This document shows, piece by piece, positions 54,895-64,000 of a DNA stretch of 64,000 nucleotides. Every line of letters starts with the position of its first letter. Positions within the stretch are counted from its first letter, which is position 1. The translations under genes were made by a program, and so were the position numbers. The DNA is from Lingula anatina (lineage: Eukaryota; Brachiopoda; Lingulata; Lingulida; Lingulidae): contig NW_019775498.1 in NCBI RefSeq assembly GCF_001039355.2, forward strand, positions 228,312-292,311. Reading direction: 5' to 3'. Under the pieces are notes generated by a model. That model saw only the letters and a list, made by a program, of their open reading frames with translations, made no database searches and was not told the DNA's origin.

Positions 54895-57338
54895 CTTGAC
54901 AAAGGACAGAAAACCACATATTACCATGGTAATAAATGAACACCACAATTATGAAATAAATATATTACGGGTATGTATTACATATTTTAATATTAAAATA
55001 TTATTCAAAAATATGAAAAAAATCACCTTTTTCTTATGACTTCATTTAGTCATACACGTGTGCGCATGATATAGCCAGCAACAAAAGTGAACAATAATGA
55101 CATGACTGAAATATTTCATCAACTGGATATCGCTGTTATCTGCAAGTGACCCTGGAGATAATTACAAAGGATAAGAATCAGGTGTTTGCTTACTTGATGG
55201 CATCATAGGTCAGGAACAGCACCAGCACAGTCAGCGTCCAGATATAGAAGGTGTTACTCGTAGCATTAAAATAGACATGTTTATATGAGCTGACAGGGTA
55301 TTCATAGCGCCCTAGAAATAGAAATGTTTATGAGCTGCCAGACAATACTGACTAAACACATAGGCCTGTGTTATATTCAATATTCCATATTGAAGAAATA
55401 TTTTCTAGACATGTTACATTTTATATAATATATTAAAGGAATGTGTCTAGTTATATGTAATATTTGATACTGCTTAAAACTACCAGTATATGTGTACCCC
55501 ATGTATGAAAAATTCAAGACTATTTGTACCACAAACAATATGGGCCTTTACCTTAATAAGAGGTCAACAAGAAAGCTTTCTACAGGTGCTAAGAGCTGCT
55601 TGTATACAGTTTTATGTATAAAACGGTAATTATTTGATCTTTTCAATGGGGCAGGGGCAATTCCACATTTCACAGATTCTGCATCTTTTTAAGTTGAAAT
55701 TAGAACATTTCTTTTGAATGGTAGCAAGAAAATATCAAAGCAGGTATCCTTGTTATTCTATTCTTTGTGGTAAAAGCACCACAAATGCTACAGAAACATA
55801 TTTTTAATAATTGTTTAAGTTTATCTATGAAAGATAGATAATGTTCCCCATTGAAAAGATCAAGTCATTACCTATATGCATGTACAACTTTAATAGTTTA
55901 AACAATGTTACTATATCTTAATATAGTAAATCTGTTTTGCCTCACCTCTGAATATTGTGTCAAAACAACTGCAGTCGCAGGCATATCTGTCGATGATCTT
56001 CTTCTTGTCAGGAACCCAGATATGCTTGTAAAATACACCTGAAAAATGTATGTGTTTATGTGTATTACAAATATGCTTGTAAAATACACCTGAAAAATGT
56101 ATGTCTTTATGTGTATTACAAATATGCTTGTAAAATACACCTGAAAAATGTATGTTTATGTGTATTACAAATGCTTGTTAAATACACCTGAAAAATGTAT
56201 GTGTTTATGTGTATTACAAATGCTTGTTAAATACACCTGAAAAATGTATGTGTTAATGTGTATTACAAATATGCTTGTAAAATACACCTGAAAAATGTAT
56301 GTCTTTATGTGTATTACAAATGCTTGTTAAATACACCTGAAAAATGTATGTTTATGTGTATTACAAATGCTTGTTAAATACACCTGAAAAATGTATGTGT
56401 TTATGTGTATTACAAATAATATTACATGCTTGTTAAATACACCTGAAAATGTATGTGTTTATGTGTATTACAAATATGCTTTTTAAATACACCTGAAAAA
56501 TGTATGTGTTTGTGTATTACAAATATGCTCGTTAAATACACCTGGAAAATGTATGTGTTTATGTGTATTACAAATATGCTTATTAAATACACCTGAAAAA
56601 TGTATGTGATTATGTGTATTTCAAATATGCTTGTAAAATACACCTGAAAAATGTATGTGTTTATGTGTATTACAAATTTGCTAGTAAAATACACCTGCAA
56701 AATGTTCATTTTATGTGTATTACATATTTGCTTGTAAAATATGCCTGGAAAATGTAGATTTTATGTGTATTATATGTTTGCTTGTAAAATACACCTGAAA
56801 AATGTATGTGTTTATGTGTATTACAAAATATGTTTGTTAAATACACCTGAAAAATGTAAGTGTTTATGTGTATTACAAATATGCTAGTAAAATACACCTG
56901 GGAAATGTACGTTTTATGTGTATTACATATTTGCTTGTAAAATACACCTGGAAAATGAACATATACTCTTGTACATACACCGAAAATGTTTGTTTGTATG
57001 TGTGTTGCATATATGCTACAAAAATACACCTGGAAAATACATACTGTGTGTTAAAGAAGGGTAAAAAATATATAACTTTACAATTACTACTAGTAATCAT
57101 GGACGCATAGTTTCTTTCCTCAACCTACAAAACAAATTACTTCATAACTCACCCAGTAAGTACTGTATGTTTGTGTTTTAGGTATATGTACTAGTAAGAT
57201 AAAATTACCTATATGCAACAAAGGCAGAAGACATACAAATCCTACTGCAGAGACAAAACCTATCGCCTTTTCCTTGAAGTTGGTTCTGCTCCCAGTATCA
57301 TGTGCTGTGGTCAGTTTCTTCTCCAGGTACTCCTGCAT
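54387..57338 (-). CDS. Multipass membrane protein of unrecognised family, four exons, 282 aa
   Basis: Exons run 57338-57209, 56038-55946, 55311-55194 and 54894-54387. The phases agree at all three junctions (1, 1, 2) and the joined length is 849 bases. The start chosen is the ATG at 57338 (context ttccaccATGc). The frame stays open upstream to 57383 but has no earlier ATG, so a further 5' exon is possible. Four or five hydrophobic spans are visible: AIGFVSAVGFVCLLPLL in exon 1, FYIWTLTVLVLFLTY in exon 3, and three in exon 4 (LFAVTELVSTVVVLNL, LLAVFSINLAHILIS and AALFIILFSIFGTII at the very end). Between them is a Trp/Tyr/His-rich loop (PHYYSWWSYFNYWNEDFYQH) and in exon 2 a short Cys cluster (YACDCSCFD). 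No catalytic motif was recognised. Intron 1 carries the splice-site minisatellite. Confidence 0.8.
55194..55311 (-). CDS. Membrane-protein gene, exon 3
   Basis: 118 bases from acceptor ctatttctag to donor gtaagc. It begins RYEYPVSSYKHVYF and contains a membrane span ending LFLTYDAI. Its last two bases join the first base of exon 4 to make Lys. Confidence 0.82.
55946..56038 (-). CDS. Membrane-protein gene, exon 2
   Basis: 93 bases from acceptor acatttttcag to donor gtgaggc, encoding VFYKHIWVPDKKKIIDRYAC and then DCSCFDTIFR. The acceptor and first 20 bases are the last unit of the intron minisatellite. Confidence 0.8.
56020..57045 (-). repeat. 51-bp minisatellite containing a 3' splice site, about 20 units
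   Basis: On the minus strand each unit reads acatttttcag, then gtgtattttacaagcatatt and a tail close to tgtaatacacataaaca. The last unit forms the real acceptor and start of exon 2 of the membrane-protein gene. Units are 48-55 bases; a 51-base unit is 17 codons, and the exon frame (GVFYKHICNTHKHIHFS-like) stays open through many units. Confidence 0.93.
57209..57338 (-). CDS. Membrane-protein gene, exon 1
   Basis: It encodes MQEYLEKKLTTAHDTG, a charged stretch and the first membrane span, ending LLPLLHI plus one base before donor gtaatttt. Confidence 0.7.
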
Positions 57339-57389
57339 GGTGGAAGATACAGTGGCTGCAGGGAGTGTTCTTGGGGGTGACACAAGAAG

Positions 57390-57870
57390 TGGTCAACTGA
57401 GTGCTGAGGGAGAGGCAGGGGGAGTGGTCTAGGGAGTGGCCAAGGCAGATGCAGAGTAGTAGTCTACGGAGTGGCTAGGGGATTGGTCAAGGAAGGGAAG
57501 GGGGAGTTGTCTATATAATGTCAAGGGAGTAGCTGGGGGAGTGGTCTTGGGAGTGGCAAAGGGAGTAGCAAGGGAAGTGAACCAGGGAGTGACAGTGGGA
57601 GTGGTCTAGGTAGTGGCTGGGGGAGTGGCCAAGAGAGTGGAGGAGGAATGGTCTAGGGAGTGTCAAGCTTGAGGAATGGTCTAGGGAGTGGAAGGGGAGT
57701 GGTTTAGGGAGTGGCCTAGGGAGTGGAAGGGGAGTGGTTTAGGGAGTGGCCTAGGGAGTGGAAGGGGAGTGGTTTAGAGAGTGGCCTAGGGAGTGGAAGG
57801 GGAGTGGTTTAGGGAGTGGCCTAGGGAGTGGAAGGGGGTCTGGCCCAGGGAATGGCCAGGAGAGTAGTCT
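57390..57870 (-). repeat. G-rich minisatellite upstream of the membrane-protein start
   Basis: On the plus strand ggagtggtctagggagtgg-type words recur throughout. The best-ordered part, 57690-57836, has about four units of roughly 36 bases. It lies within 50 bases of the open frame of exon 1. Confidence 0.9.
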
Positions 57871-58534
57871 AAGGATTTCCACTTAATTTACAATGGATAT
57901 GCTGCTTCTCAATTACTGCATCAGGAAGTAAGCTGTGGTGACTCGTGACAAAGATCAGCTAGTGCTACCATATGGATAATGTTTTGTCACCTAGAAACAG
58001 TAAAAACAAAGTTTCACATAAAATGTATGAAAGTGCTCAATAATTCAAGTCCAACTTTAAAACTGTTTCCACCTATAGAGGTCTTTGCAAAATTTTGAAT
58101 CAACAGTAAGTTGTGGTTAATTTATTCAACTCTTTGCCAGTAGTATGCAAGTAAGGAAGTATGTGATAGAAGCACTCAGCATCATCTCCAAATGCTGTGT
58201 GATATATATATATCACTATCACAACTTGTAATATAATTTGGACATTATTGTTGCATTTTTCCCCAAACCCCCTCTTGTTCCCCATTCTGCCAACATTTAC
58301 TACTATGAATGCTTTAAAAAATACATTGTATCAACTTTTATTTCTAATATTGCAAATGTTGGTTGTCCAATAATCTCTTTACATACTTTAATGCATTTTT
58401 CTCTGCTTGGAACAACCTTGAAACCAAAATTTTAAACTCTCAGCTCCTTTACTTATTGTGTAACAAACTCCAGATTTCTGTCTACATATGTAGAAATGAA
58501 GATCATGTTGGGAAACTTGACTAATTTATGAGAA
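57871..58534. other. Intergenic, no gene seen
   Basis: No supported gene, RNA or named repeat. Confidence 0.5.
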
Positions 58535-58830
58535 ATCCCGCACGAAAATGCAGTAGTATCGAAGTAGCAAAGAAGCATTAACGCAGTAGTGGTGTGGAGC
58601 ATATTTGCAGTAGAAATGCAGTATACCCTACTGCAATTCTACTTCAAAAATTACATAGGGTTGTAGTCTTGTACAGAGGAGGAGCATTAATGCAGTAGAT
58701 TAGCAGCATGATAGAAGCATGTTTCAAATATGCTAATTAGCTCCCAATGCGAAGCAGATTTGAGGCATATTTGCAGTATGATTGCAGTAGTCTACTGCGC
58801 TGGAGCATCTACTGCGTTTTCGTGCGGGAT
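58535..58830. mobile_element. MITE with atcccgcacgaaaatgcagtag-type ends
   Basis: 296 bases begin atcccgcacgaaaatgcag and end with the inverse ctgcgttttcgtgcgggat; 20 or so terminal bases pair with one mismatch. The interior is rich in gcagta words, several inverted, so much of it can fold back. There is no coding capacity. A related interior is at 18475-18545. No clear target duplication was seen. Confidence 0.8.
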
Positions 58831-59401
58831 ACATTTGGCAAACATGAAGTCCCCAAGACATGTATATTTGTAAACTTTTCTTCCTAAGGACATAGCTTTT
58901 ACAATTAAAATGCTTTATTCATACTCAGATACTAGACTAAGTATGTGACCATCACCACACCATATTTCAAATCCGAAGATGAAAAAAATCATGTGCAGAC
59001 CCTTCATATTAAGCTTGGCATGGACTTGCAAGAAAATCCATGCATTATCACTCCTCTATCTACTACATACAGTCTCTAATATGCAGTGGTAATGCTGTGC
59101 TAACATGTGAAAGATACTGGTACCAGAAAGTGTAAAATAATGGCCATTTTGCATATATCCAACAGGAGCTCTCATCTCCTCAACAATGTACAGCTACAGC
59201 TAACAGTTTTCCCAGTGACTGGACTTTAAGTTGGAAAAGATTCATCTGCTTGCCTTACAGTTACCGGTAGGCCTCCTTGAAATTAAATTAAATCATATAT
59301 AATAGAAATACTAACACATGAATTTCGTGAGGGTCATTGCTTCAGTTTTTGGGGCTTACATGCCATGCAGGTCACAATGCCTCATAACCTGCATGTTACA
59401 C

Positions 59402-59622
59402 CCCATTTCCATAGATTTTTAGATCGATCTATCCCTGTGGGGAGTCCCACTAGATTACTGTCAGCTTGGCCGACTTAAGCGTCTGTCCCGCCTACTAAAA
59501 GCTGTAAGGGGGTAATTAACTATGGTGTCCGCTCGGCTGACTGCAATTTAGCGTGAACCCCCAGGGAGTTAGGTCGATCTAAATCTTAATCTTTAGATCG
59601 ATCTAAATCTCTGGGAAAGCAC
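59402..59622. mobile_element. Second copy of the gatcgatct MITE
   Basis: About 220 bases with cccatttccatagattttta then gatcgatct at the left and atctaaatctctgggaaag at the right. The interior matches 6924-7131 in reverse orientation (cccgcctact...agctgtaag). The right end has the gatcgatctaaatct block twice. Confidence 0.75.
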
Positions 59623-59719
59623 CCTTAGAAACTCTCGAGGCCACAAATGAAAACAGTATGTAGCATAATTTAGAAATGATGTGTGTAAGTAGAACATAGC
59701 TTAAATAAAAAGACCAAGG

Positions 59720-60112
59720 GCCTTTCAGAATGAGTTAGTGTGCATTAGCTTGAGCGCACAATAACTCTATGGGGACTCATGCTGAATGTAATCAGATTAC
59801 CAGACAAGAGTGCATTCATAACAACAGACTAATACAGATCCGCAGATCAAATATGGGGACCCACTAAAAAGCTTATCGCTTAATTTCCGATAAGACACTC
59901 AATAGATTCCCCATGGGGATTACGAAACAAGCATTCAAGTGGTTTGACCGTAATTGATCCTTGGATCAAATGGTTCAATGTTCAAAGCTGGTGATTATTG
60001 AAGTACTTTGGAAACAATAGGAAATGTGTTAGTTTGTTGATCTAGTTGCATTCAGCTACAGTCTCCGTAGAGTTAGTCCACACTGGCTAGATCAGCTTGA
60101 CTCATTCTGAAC
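59720..60112. mobile_element. MITE with about 80-base terminal inverted repeats
   Basis: The left end reads ttcagaatgagttagtg... with actctatggggactcatgct and gaatgtaatcagatta. The right end, read in reverse, gives ttcagaatgagtcaagc... with actctacggagactgtagct and gaatgcaactagatca. The arms therefore align over about 80 bases. The core motif is shared with the element at 5590-5790. No coding capacity. Confidence 0.75.
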
Positions 60113-61149
60113 AGACCAGCAAATACGCTATCAAACTGTTGCGTGAACGGGTACAAGAGGGCTTTAAATGCCAAAAATATACCACAGGGTGCTCCTAAAT
60201 ACACACAGTTTCCCCAGGATGTGGATTAATTTTTTTATCAACTAGAGTTCCTAACACAATGTGTTACGAAGCCTCGTCATCCGCGTAGCATGTTAGGCCA
60301 AACGAGAGGCAAAAACCTCAACTGAGCCTTCCAACTCTTCCAGGGGCAACTGAAGCCTACCAAGGTCTTTCTGCTGGTCCTTAAAAATTTATAGCAAACA
60401 AGATTATTACCGCAAACATTGAGTACTACATCATGAACCTGCGTCATTGTTTAAGTGTGGAATTAAATGAAATAGACAATTCACTTCCTGAAACTCGCTT
60501 ACCGCCAACATATTTTGAAAGTAGGTCAACTTCAGCTATCTTTACAAGTCTTTTTTCACAGAAGAACTCCGCAAATTTTAACCAGGATAGGCATCTTTCG
60601 ATAACAAACGATTTTTATTTTCAGTCAGAAACATGCTGCTTCAACCGATAGCCATTTTGAACAATATGTTGTAATCCCAATCATTACAGAGCATCATGAG
60701 TGAACTAAATATAATCTATGATCAGTCTATGTAGTCTGTCATGGCGCCGAATTGCTACAGTTGTGACAGTTGTGCTTTACAGGACGCATTGCATTATGTA
60801 TTGATCTGCAATTAGTCAGAAAAAAATTCGCAATCGGGGGATTTCTCTTAAAAGAATCAAAACTTGAATATTAAGCAAAAGGGATTTTTCTTACTCAGGG
60901 AGTTTTATTTTACTTTGAATTCAACTCAAACGAAACAATTTTTGTTGTTCATCTTTTTACACGTTTTCATTATTCCAAATTATGGGAATTTTGTGAATTT
61001 AGTTACGAAGAAAACGCATTAAATTTTTAAATGATCTATTTTAGCAACAGAACGATGGTTTAACGATATTGTCGGCAGTTCTACACATAGTCAAAGCAAA
61101 CTAACACTTTTCAAGCTTTAAACAACAATCATCCATTTACACCATTTAT
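60113..61149. other. Intergenic, no gene seen
   Basis: A 72-codon frame at 60433-60651 has no domain. Nothing else is recognised. Confidence 0.5.
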
Positions 61150-61156
61150 TTGTTCA

Positions 61157-61164
61157 TTTCTCTT

Positions 61165-61198
<34 letters not shown>

Positions 61199-61240
61199 AC
61201 AAACACACACACGCACACACACACACACACACACACACTG
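61157..61240. repeat. (CT)n and (CA)n microsatellites
   Basis: A CT run of about 40 bases, interrupted once or twice, is followed by a CA run of about 38 bases. Confidence 0.95.
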
Positions 61241-61616
61241 TTCTTGAATGATTACACTAAAACACGCTGAGATTTTTGTTGTAAAAAACAATTTATTACA
61301 TCCACGAAATTATTCATTTCTTATAACCGCAGTCAAGTCAACTCCTGGCTTTGACTATTAGATTTCAAGCACCAATTCCAACGTGAAATGTCATTGTTGA
61401 CTAGGTCAACTGATGAATGTACAAGTTTAATTTTTCATCAACATGATATATAGGTACATGAGACGTTCCGATGTATTTAATGAAGAAACCTGCTAATGCG
61501 AAGTTATGGCGAGGCACGGACTGTTACATGTATATTAATGAGTGCACAGCGTTCATTCCTGCTTCAGTTTACTGTAAAGACACGTACATCGTACATAAAG
61601 CAACTGTCACTGCTGC

Positions 61617-61693
61617 TCAGTGTCCTTCTTTCTCAACTGCACTGGCATCGCTTTTCGCTTTCACTTCCTCTTGAGTCTTTTCATTCTTTTTCA
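61617..61693 (-). CDS. Small charged protein gene, last exon
   Basis: 77 bases; its phase matches the preceding exon. It encodes VKKNEKTQEEVKAKSDASAV followed by EKEGH and the stop. Confidence 0.6.
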
Positions 61694-62163
61694 CTGAAAA
61701 CAAAAGTGGAACGTGATGAGGTGTTTGTGTAGAAGTTAAAACCAAAACCTCACAGATACGAGTAAACTACTGACACTTGGGAAGCCCATTAACTATATGC
61801 GAGTCGGCTATTCATTAAGTTTGACAAACGAGGTACATTGTAGTTTTCCTTTCTCTCTGGGCTCGCTTGGAGATAAATTATGGTACAATTAAATCCTATT
61901 TAACATTCTGCTATAATTGTACACAGGTTTGTCACTCTATAAAAGGTAGCTTAGTTATGTTGAGTGGTTCTTACCTCTAGGGGGACCCCACTCCGCTTCC
62001 ACCGCGTTCAGCTCCCTGGGTCGCTGTTCCTGGAACTGGGCCACCATCATCTTGATGGCCTCCTGGGTGCCTTCGTCAGTGTTTGATACGCCGGGACTGA
62101 CCTCCAGGCCCCGGGCTGCCTTCTTCTCCTCCTCCGACATGCTGCCCGATACGATTGTTATCA
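61617..62163 (-). CDS. Small charged protein, last two exons (partial gene)
   Basis: Exon 62163-61975 follows acceptor ctttatttttgcag and ends ccctagag before donor gtaaga. Exon 61693-61617 follows acceptor acttttgttttcag and ends in TGA. Both junctions are phase 1 and the reading continues in frame: (V)ITIVSGSMSEEEKKAARG..., AIKMMVAQFQEQRPRELNAV, EAEWGPPR then VKKNEKTQEEVKAKSDASAV and EKEGH-stop. The visible 88 residues are very rich in Glu and Lys, hydrophilic and probably helical or disordered. The ATG inside the first exon could start a protein, but the clean acceptor and open phase suggest that earlier exons lie upstream, perhaps beyond the window. No family is recognised. Confidence 0.6.
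61975..62163 (-). CDS. Small charged protein gene, penultimate exon
   Basis: 189 bases with strong splice sites at both ends. The GC-rich codon use differs clearly from the AT-rich surroundings, which supports it as coding. Confidence 0.65.
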
Positions 62164-62639
62164 CTGCAAAAATAAAGAAATGCCATTTTAATAATTAAGG
62201 TTAATCAATGAACAAAATTAAGTCAATATTCACGGTACCACAGTACTAAAAGTACAAGTTCACTTTTCCTTCACAGCGGCTGTATACTTACATTCACGCA
62301 TTGCTTGTTTTAAATTTTAGCTCAGATTATATGTCTGATATGCACAGTGTGCTTGTGCCTGTATAAGAAAATCCATATGGCGAGTGGGAAATAGGGACGC
62401 AAACGTTCACGTCTGAAAAATCCCCTGCGCCATGAATATAATAATTAGTCGCTGGGGAAATAATGTAAAGTTAGTTTCATAAACGACAAAATTCCCATAT
62501 CTTCTTTTAATACCATCCCTAATATAAATTCTCGTTTTACGCATTCTTGTTCCTATAGACGTGGACGTGTTACTTTGTATTCTGATCATAGTGTGGGAAC
62601 TGTTATCAGATGGTCGGTGACGTCTTTTAAATATGTAAG

Positions 62640-62960
62640 TACTCAACAACTGTATTTTCCCATAACAAGTGTATAAACACTAATGATAATAAAAAGATTA
62701 TTATTATTATTATATTTATGTTAGGCAGACATAACTTGTCAAATCATTATACACACATGTTAGATATATAGCGGCAGCTCCACACCACTACATCATATGT
62801 ACAAGCACATTTAAACAAACTCTTTCTTAGGCAACCACGGCCTCTCTCACCTTCCAACATCTCTTTTCGCGTCACGTGGAGACCGTAATTGTAACTAAAA
62901 CGCACCACAGGTACTCTGTTGCTAACCACTTTGAAATGATTTACAGGCAAGCGCTGATTT
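62640..62960 (+). repeat. Diverged repeat, copy 1 (partner at 63690-63990)
   Basis: Bases 62870-62965 (tcacgtggagacc...ttgtaactaaaacgcaccacag...gctgatttc) resemble 63892-63990 (tcacgttttaact...ttattaccaaaacgcaccacag...cgttgattcc). Weaker resemblance extends left from both. No frame is kept. Confidence 0.5.
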
Positions 62961-64000
62961 CAAAAATATGTCTGACGATTTCGCAGTTTTAGTGACTAGA
63001 AAAGTTCCCCCACCAACAAAATTTCCAGCCAACATGACTCATCTGTTTTTTCGAAATTCTGGCGTATCGCTATTTCAGTGCATACATTATCTCTATTACT
63101 CATTTATTTATCGATTTACAGCCTCGCTGGCTATAAATCAATACAAATAATACACCTAATATTTGCCAGAATTGCATTAACCAAAGCATGACCTCTTATG
63201 TTCCACTCCAACGTGCCGGAGCAATAGAAATTAACCGTACAAACAGAAACGCCCACAGTAAAATTGAATCTTTAGAATTTCATATTATTTGCCTTATAGG
63301 TTTTTGTTCTCACAGTGAAAAAGAAAATTTTAAAAACTCCGTCCCCTCGTAGTACATCACCCCTACATCACATTACACCAGTAGTAATTGACATATAAAT
63401 TCAGTATGCAACGCAAGATGGCGTAAAGGACCTTTGGCCACGACACTTCAGTCGACACTAGGGAGGACTTGTGAAAGCCTGTGCCTTAATCTTTCATATA
63501 AACTTTATCGCCCTCCCCTCTTCACTGATAAGTACAACTTAACAAGTACCTGTTCTGCCATTCTTTTAACATGATAAATACAAGTGTTAGATGTATTTTT
63601 GACTACCGTTTTATGCGTATGGTGAGGAAGATATGGATCATCTTTTCAATGTCAAACAATATGAAGATCGACCTTCAATGAAAACTCCTTTACATGTTGA
63701 TATATAAAATACGACAAACTCATTATTTATGCCAGACATTCAACACATGAACAACCTACTATGCACATACTTGTTGACAACACAGTGGTGTCCACGTGAC
63801 CCCCGCATGATATCTACAGACTTACATTCATTAAGCAAAACACATTTGCAGAGAACTTAAAACTCTCTGACCTTCCTATATATCTCTGTTCACATCACGT
63901 TTTAACTGTTCTTATTACCAAAACGCACCACAGACGCTGGATTGTTAAACACTTAAAGGTGGTCTACACTTAAGCGTTGATTCCATAAAGTTGTCTTGCG
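62961..64000. other. Intergenic to window end; contains the second copy of the diverged repeat
   Basis: No gene is supported. The second copy of the repeat lies at about 63690-63990 and is cut by the window end. Confidence 0.45.

Noticed and set aside
55898-57029. Minus-strand frames with repeated FQVYFTSIFVIHINTYI-like peptide
   Set aside because: Translation of the 51-bp intron minisatellite in frames other than that of exon 2; not a separate gene.
57339-57383. Earlier start of the membrane-protein gene at 57383
   Set aside because: The codon there is GTG, not ATG; the first ATG in frame, with a good context, is at 57338. An upstream exon remains possible.

Overview
The window is animal nuclear DNA. 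Genes are sparse and intron-containing, with GT-AG splice sites that agree in phase, and they sit in AT-rich DNA full of microsatellites, minisatellites, short inverted-repeat transposons (MITEs) and decayed LINE fragments. The frequent acatgta-type words, the LINE relics and a somatomedin-B/Mth-like ectodomain gene suit a marine invertebrate, perhaps a mollusc or another lophotrochozoan; amphioxus is not excluded and the species cannot be fixed from sequence alone. No bacterial-style operon, CRISPR array, rRNA gene or convincing tRNA gene was seen.

Layout. 0-6 kb: two near-identical 2.77 kb copies joined at a single N (2910). 6-12.4 kb: gene-poor, one MITE. 12.6-16 kb: two near-identical 1.69 kb copies joined at a single N (14282). 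16-21 kb: microsatellites and repeats. 21.2-22.5 kb (+): an intact intronless galactose-3-O-sulfotransferase-like gene. 22.9-32.8 kb: three diverged copies (A, B, C) of a 2-4 kb repeat unit carrying nested MITEs and a LINE relic. 33-39.4 kb: a minus-strand collagen-like gene (four exons, 491 aa) with a signal peptide and a C-terminal membrane segment, a truncated collagen fragment beside it, and flanking repeats. 40-41.5 kb: about 0.65 kb tandem repeats with a 48-bp foldback insertion. 42.3-46.5 kb: a third near-identical pair with a single N (44352). 46.6-51.5 kb (+): a secreted or GPI-anchored protein with a 15-residue mucin-like tandem repeat (495-base gap inside), a somatomedin-B-like module and a Cys-rich ectodomain of Mth-like receptor type. 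53.5-54.2 kb: a LINE relic. 54.4-57.3 kb (-): a four-exon multipass membrane protein of unrecognised family, whose first intron holds about 20 copies of its own 3' splice site as a 51-bp minisatellite. 58.5-60.1 kb: three MITEs. 61.6-62.2 kb (-): the last two exons of a gene for a small charged protein.

The genes look unrelated in function, apart from a common theme of secretory-pathway or cell-surface products (Golgi sulfotransferase, membrane collagen, mucin-like ectodomain, multipass membrane protein). The three near-identical duplications with one-base N junctions look like both haplotypes of a polymorphic diploid laid end to end by the assembler. The most interesting items are the splice-acceptor minisatellite, the type I membrane collagen and the ectodomain gene without a seven-helix domain.
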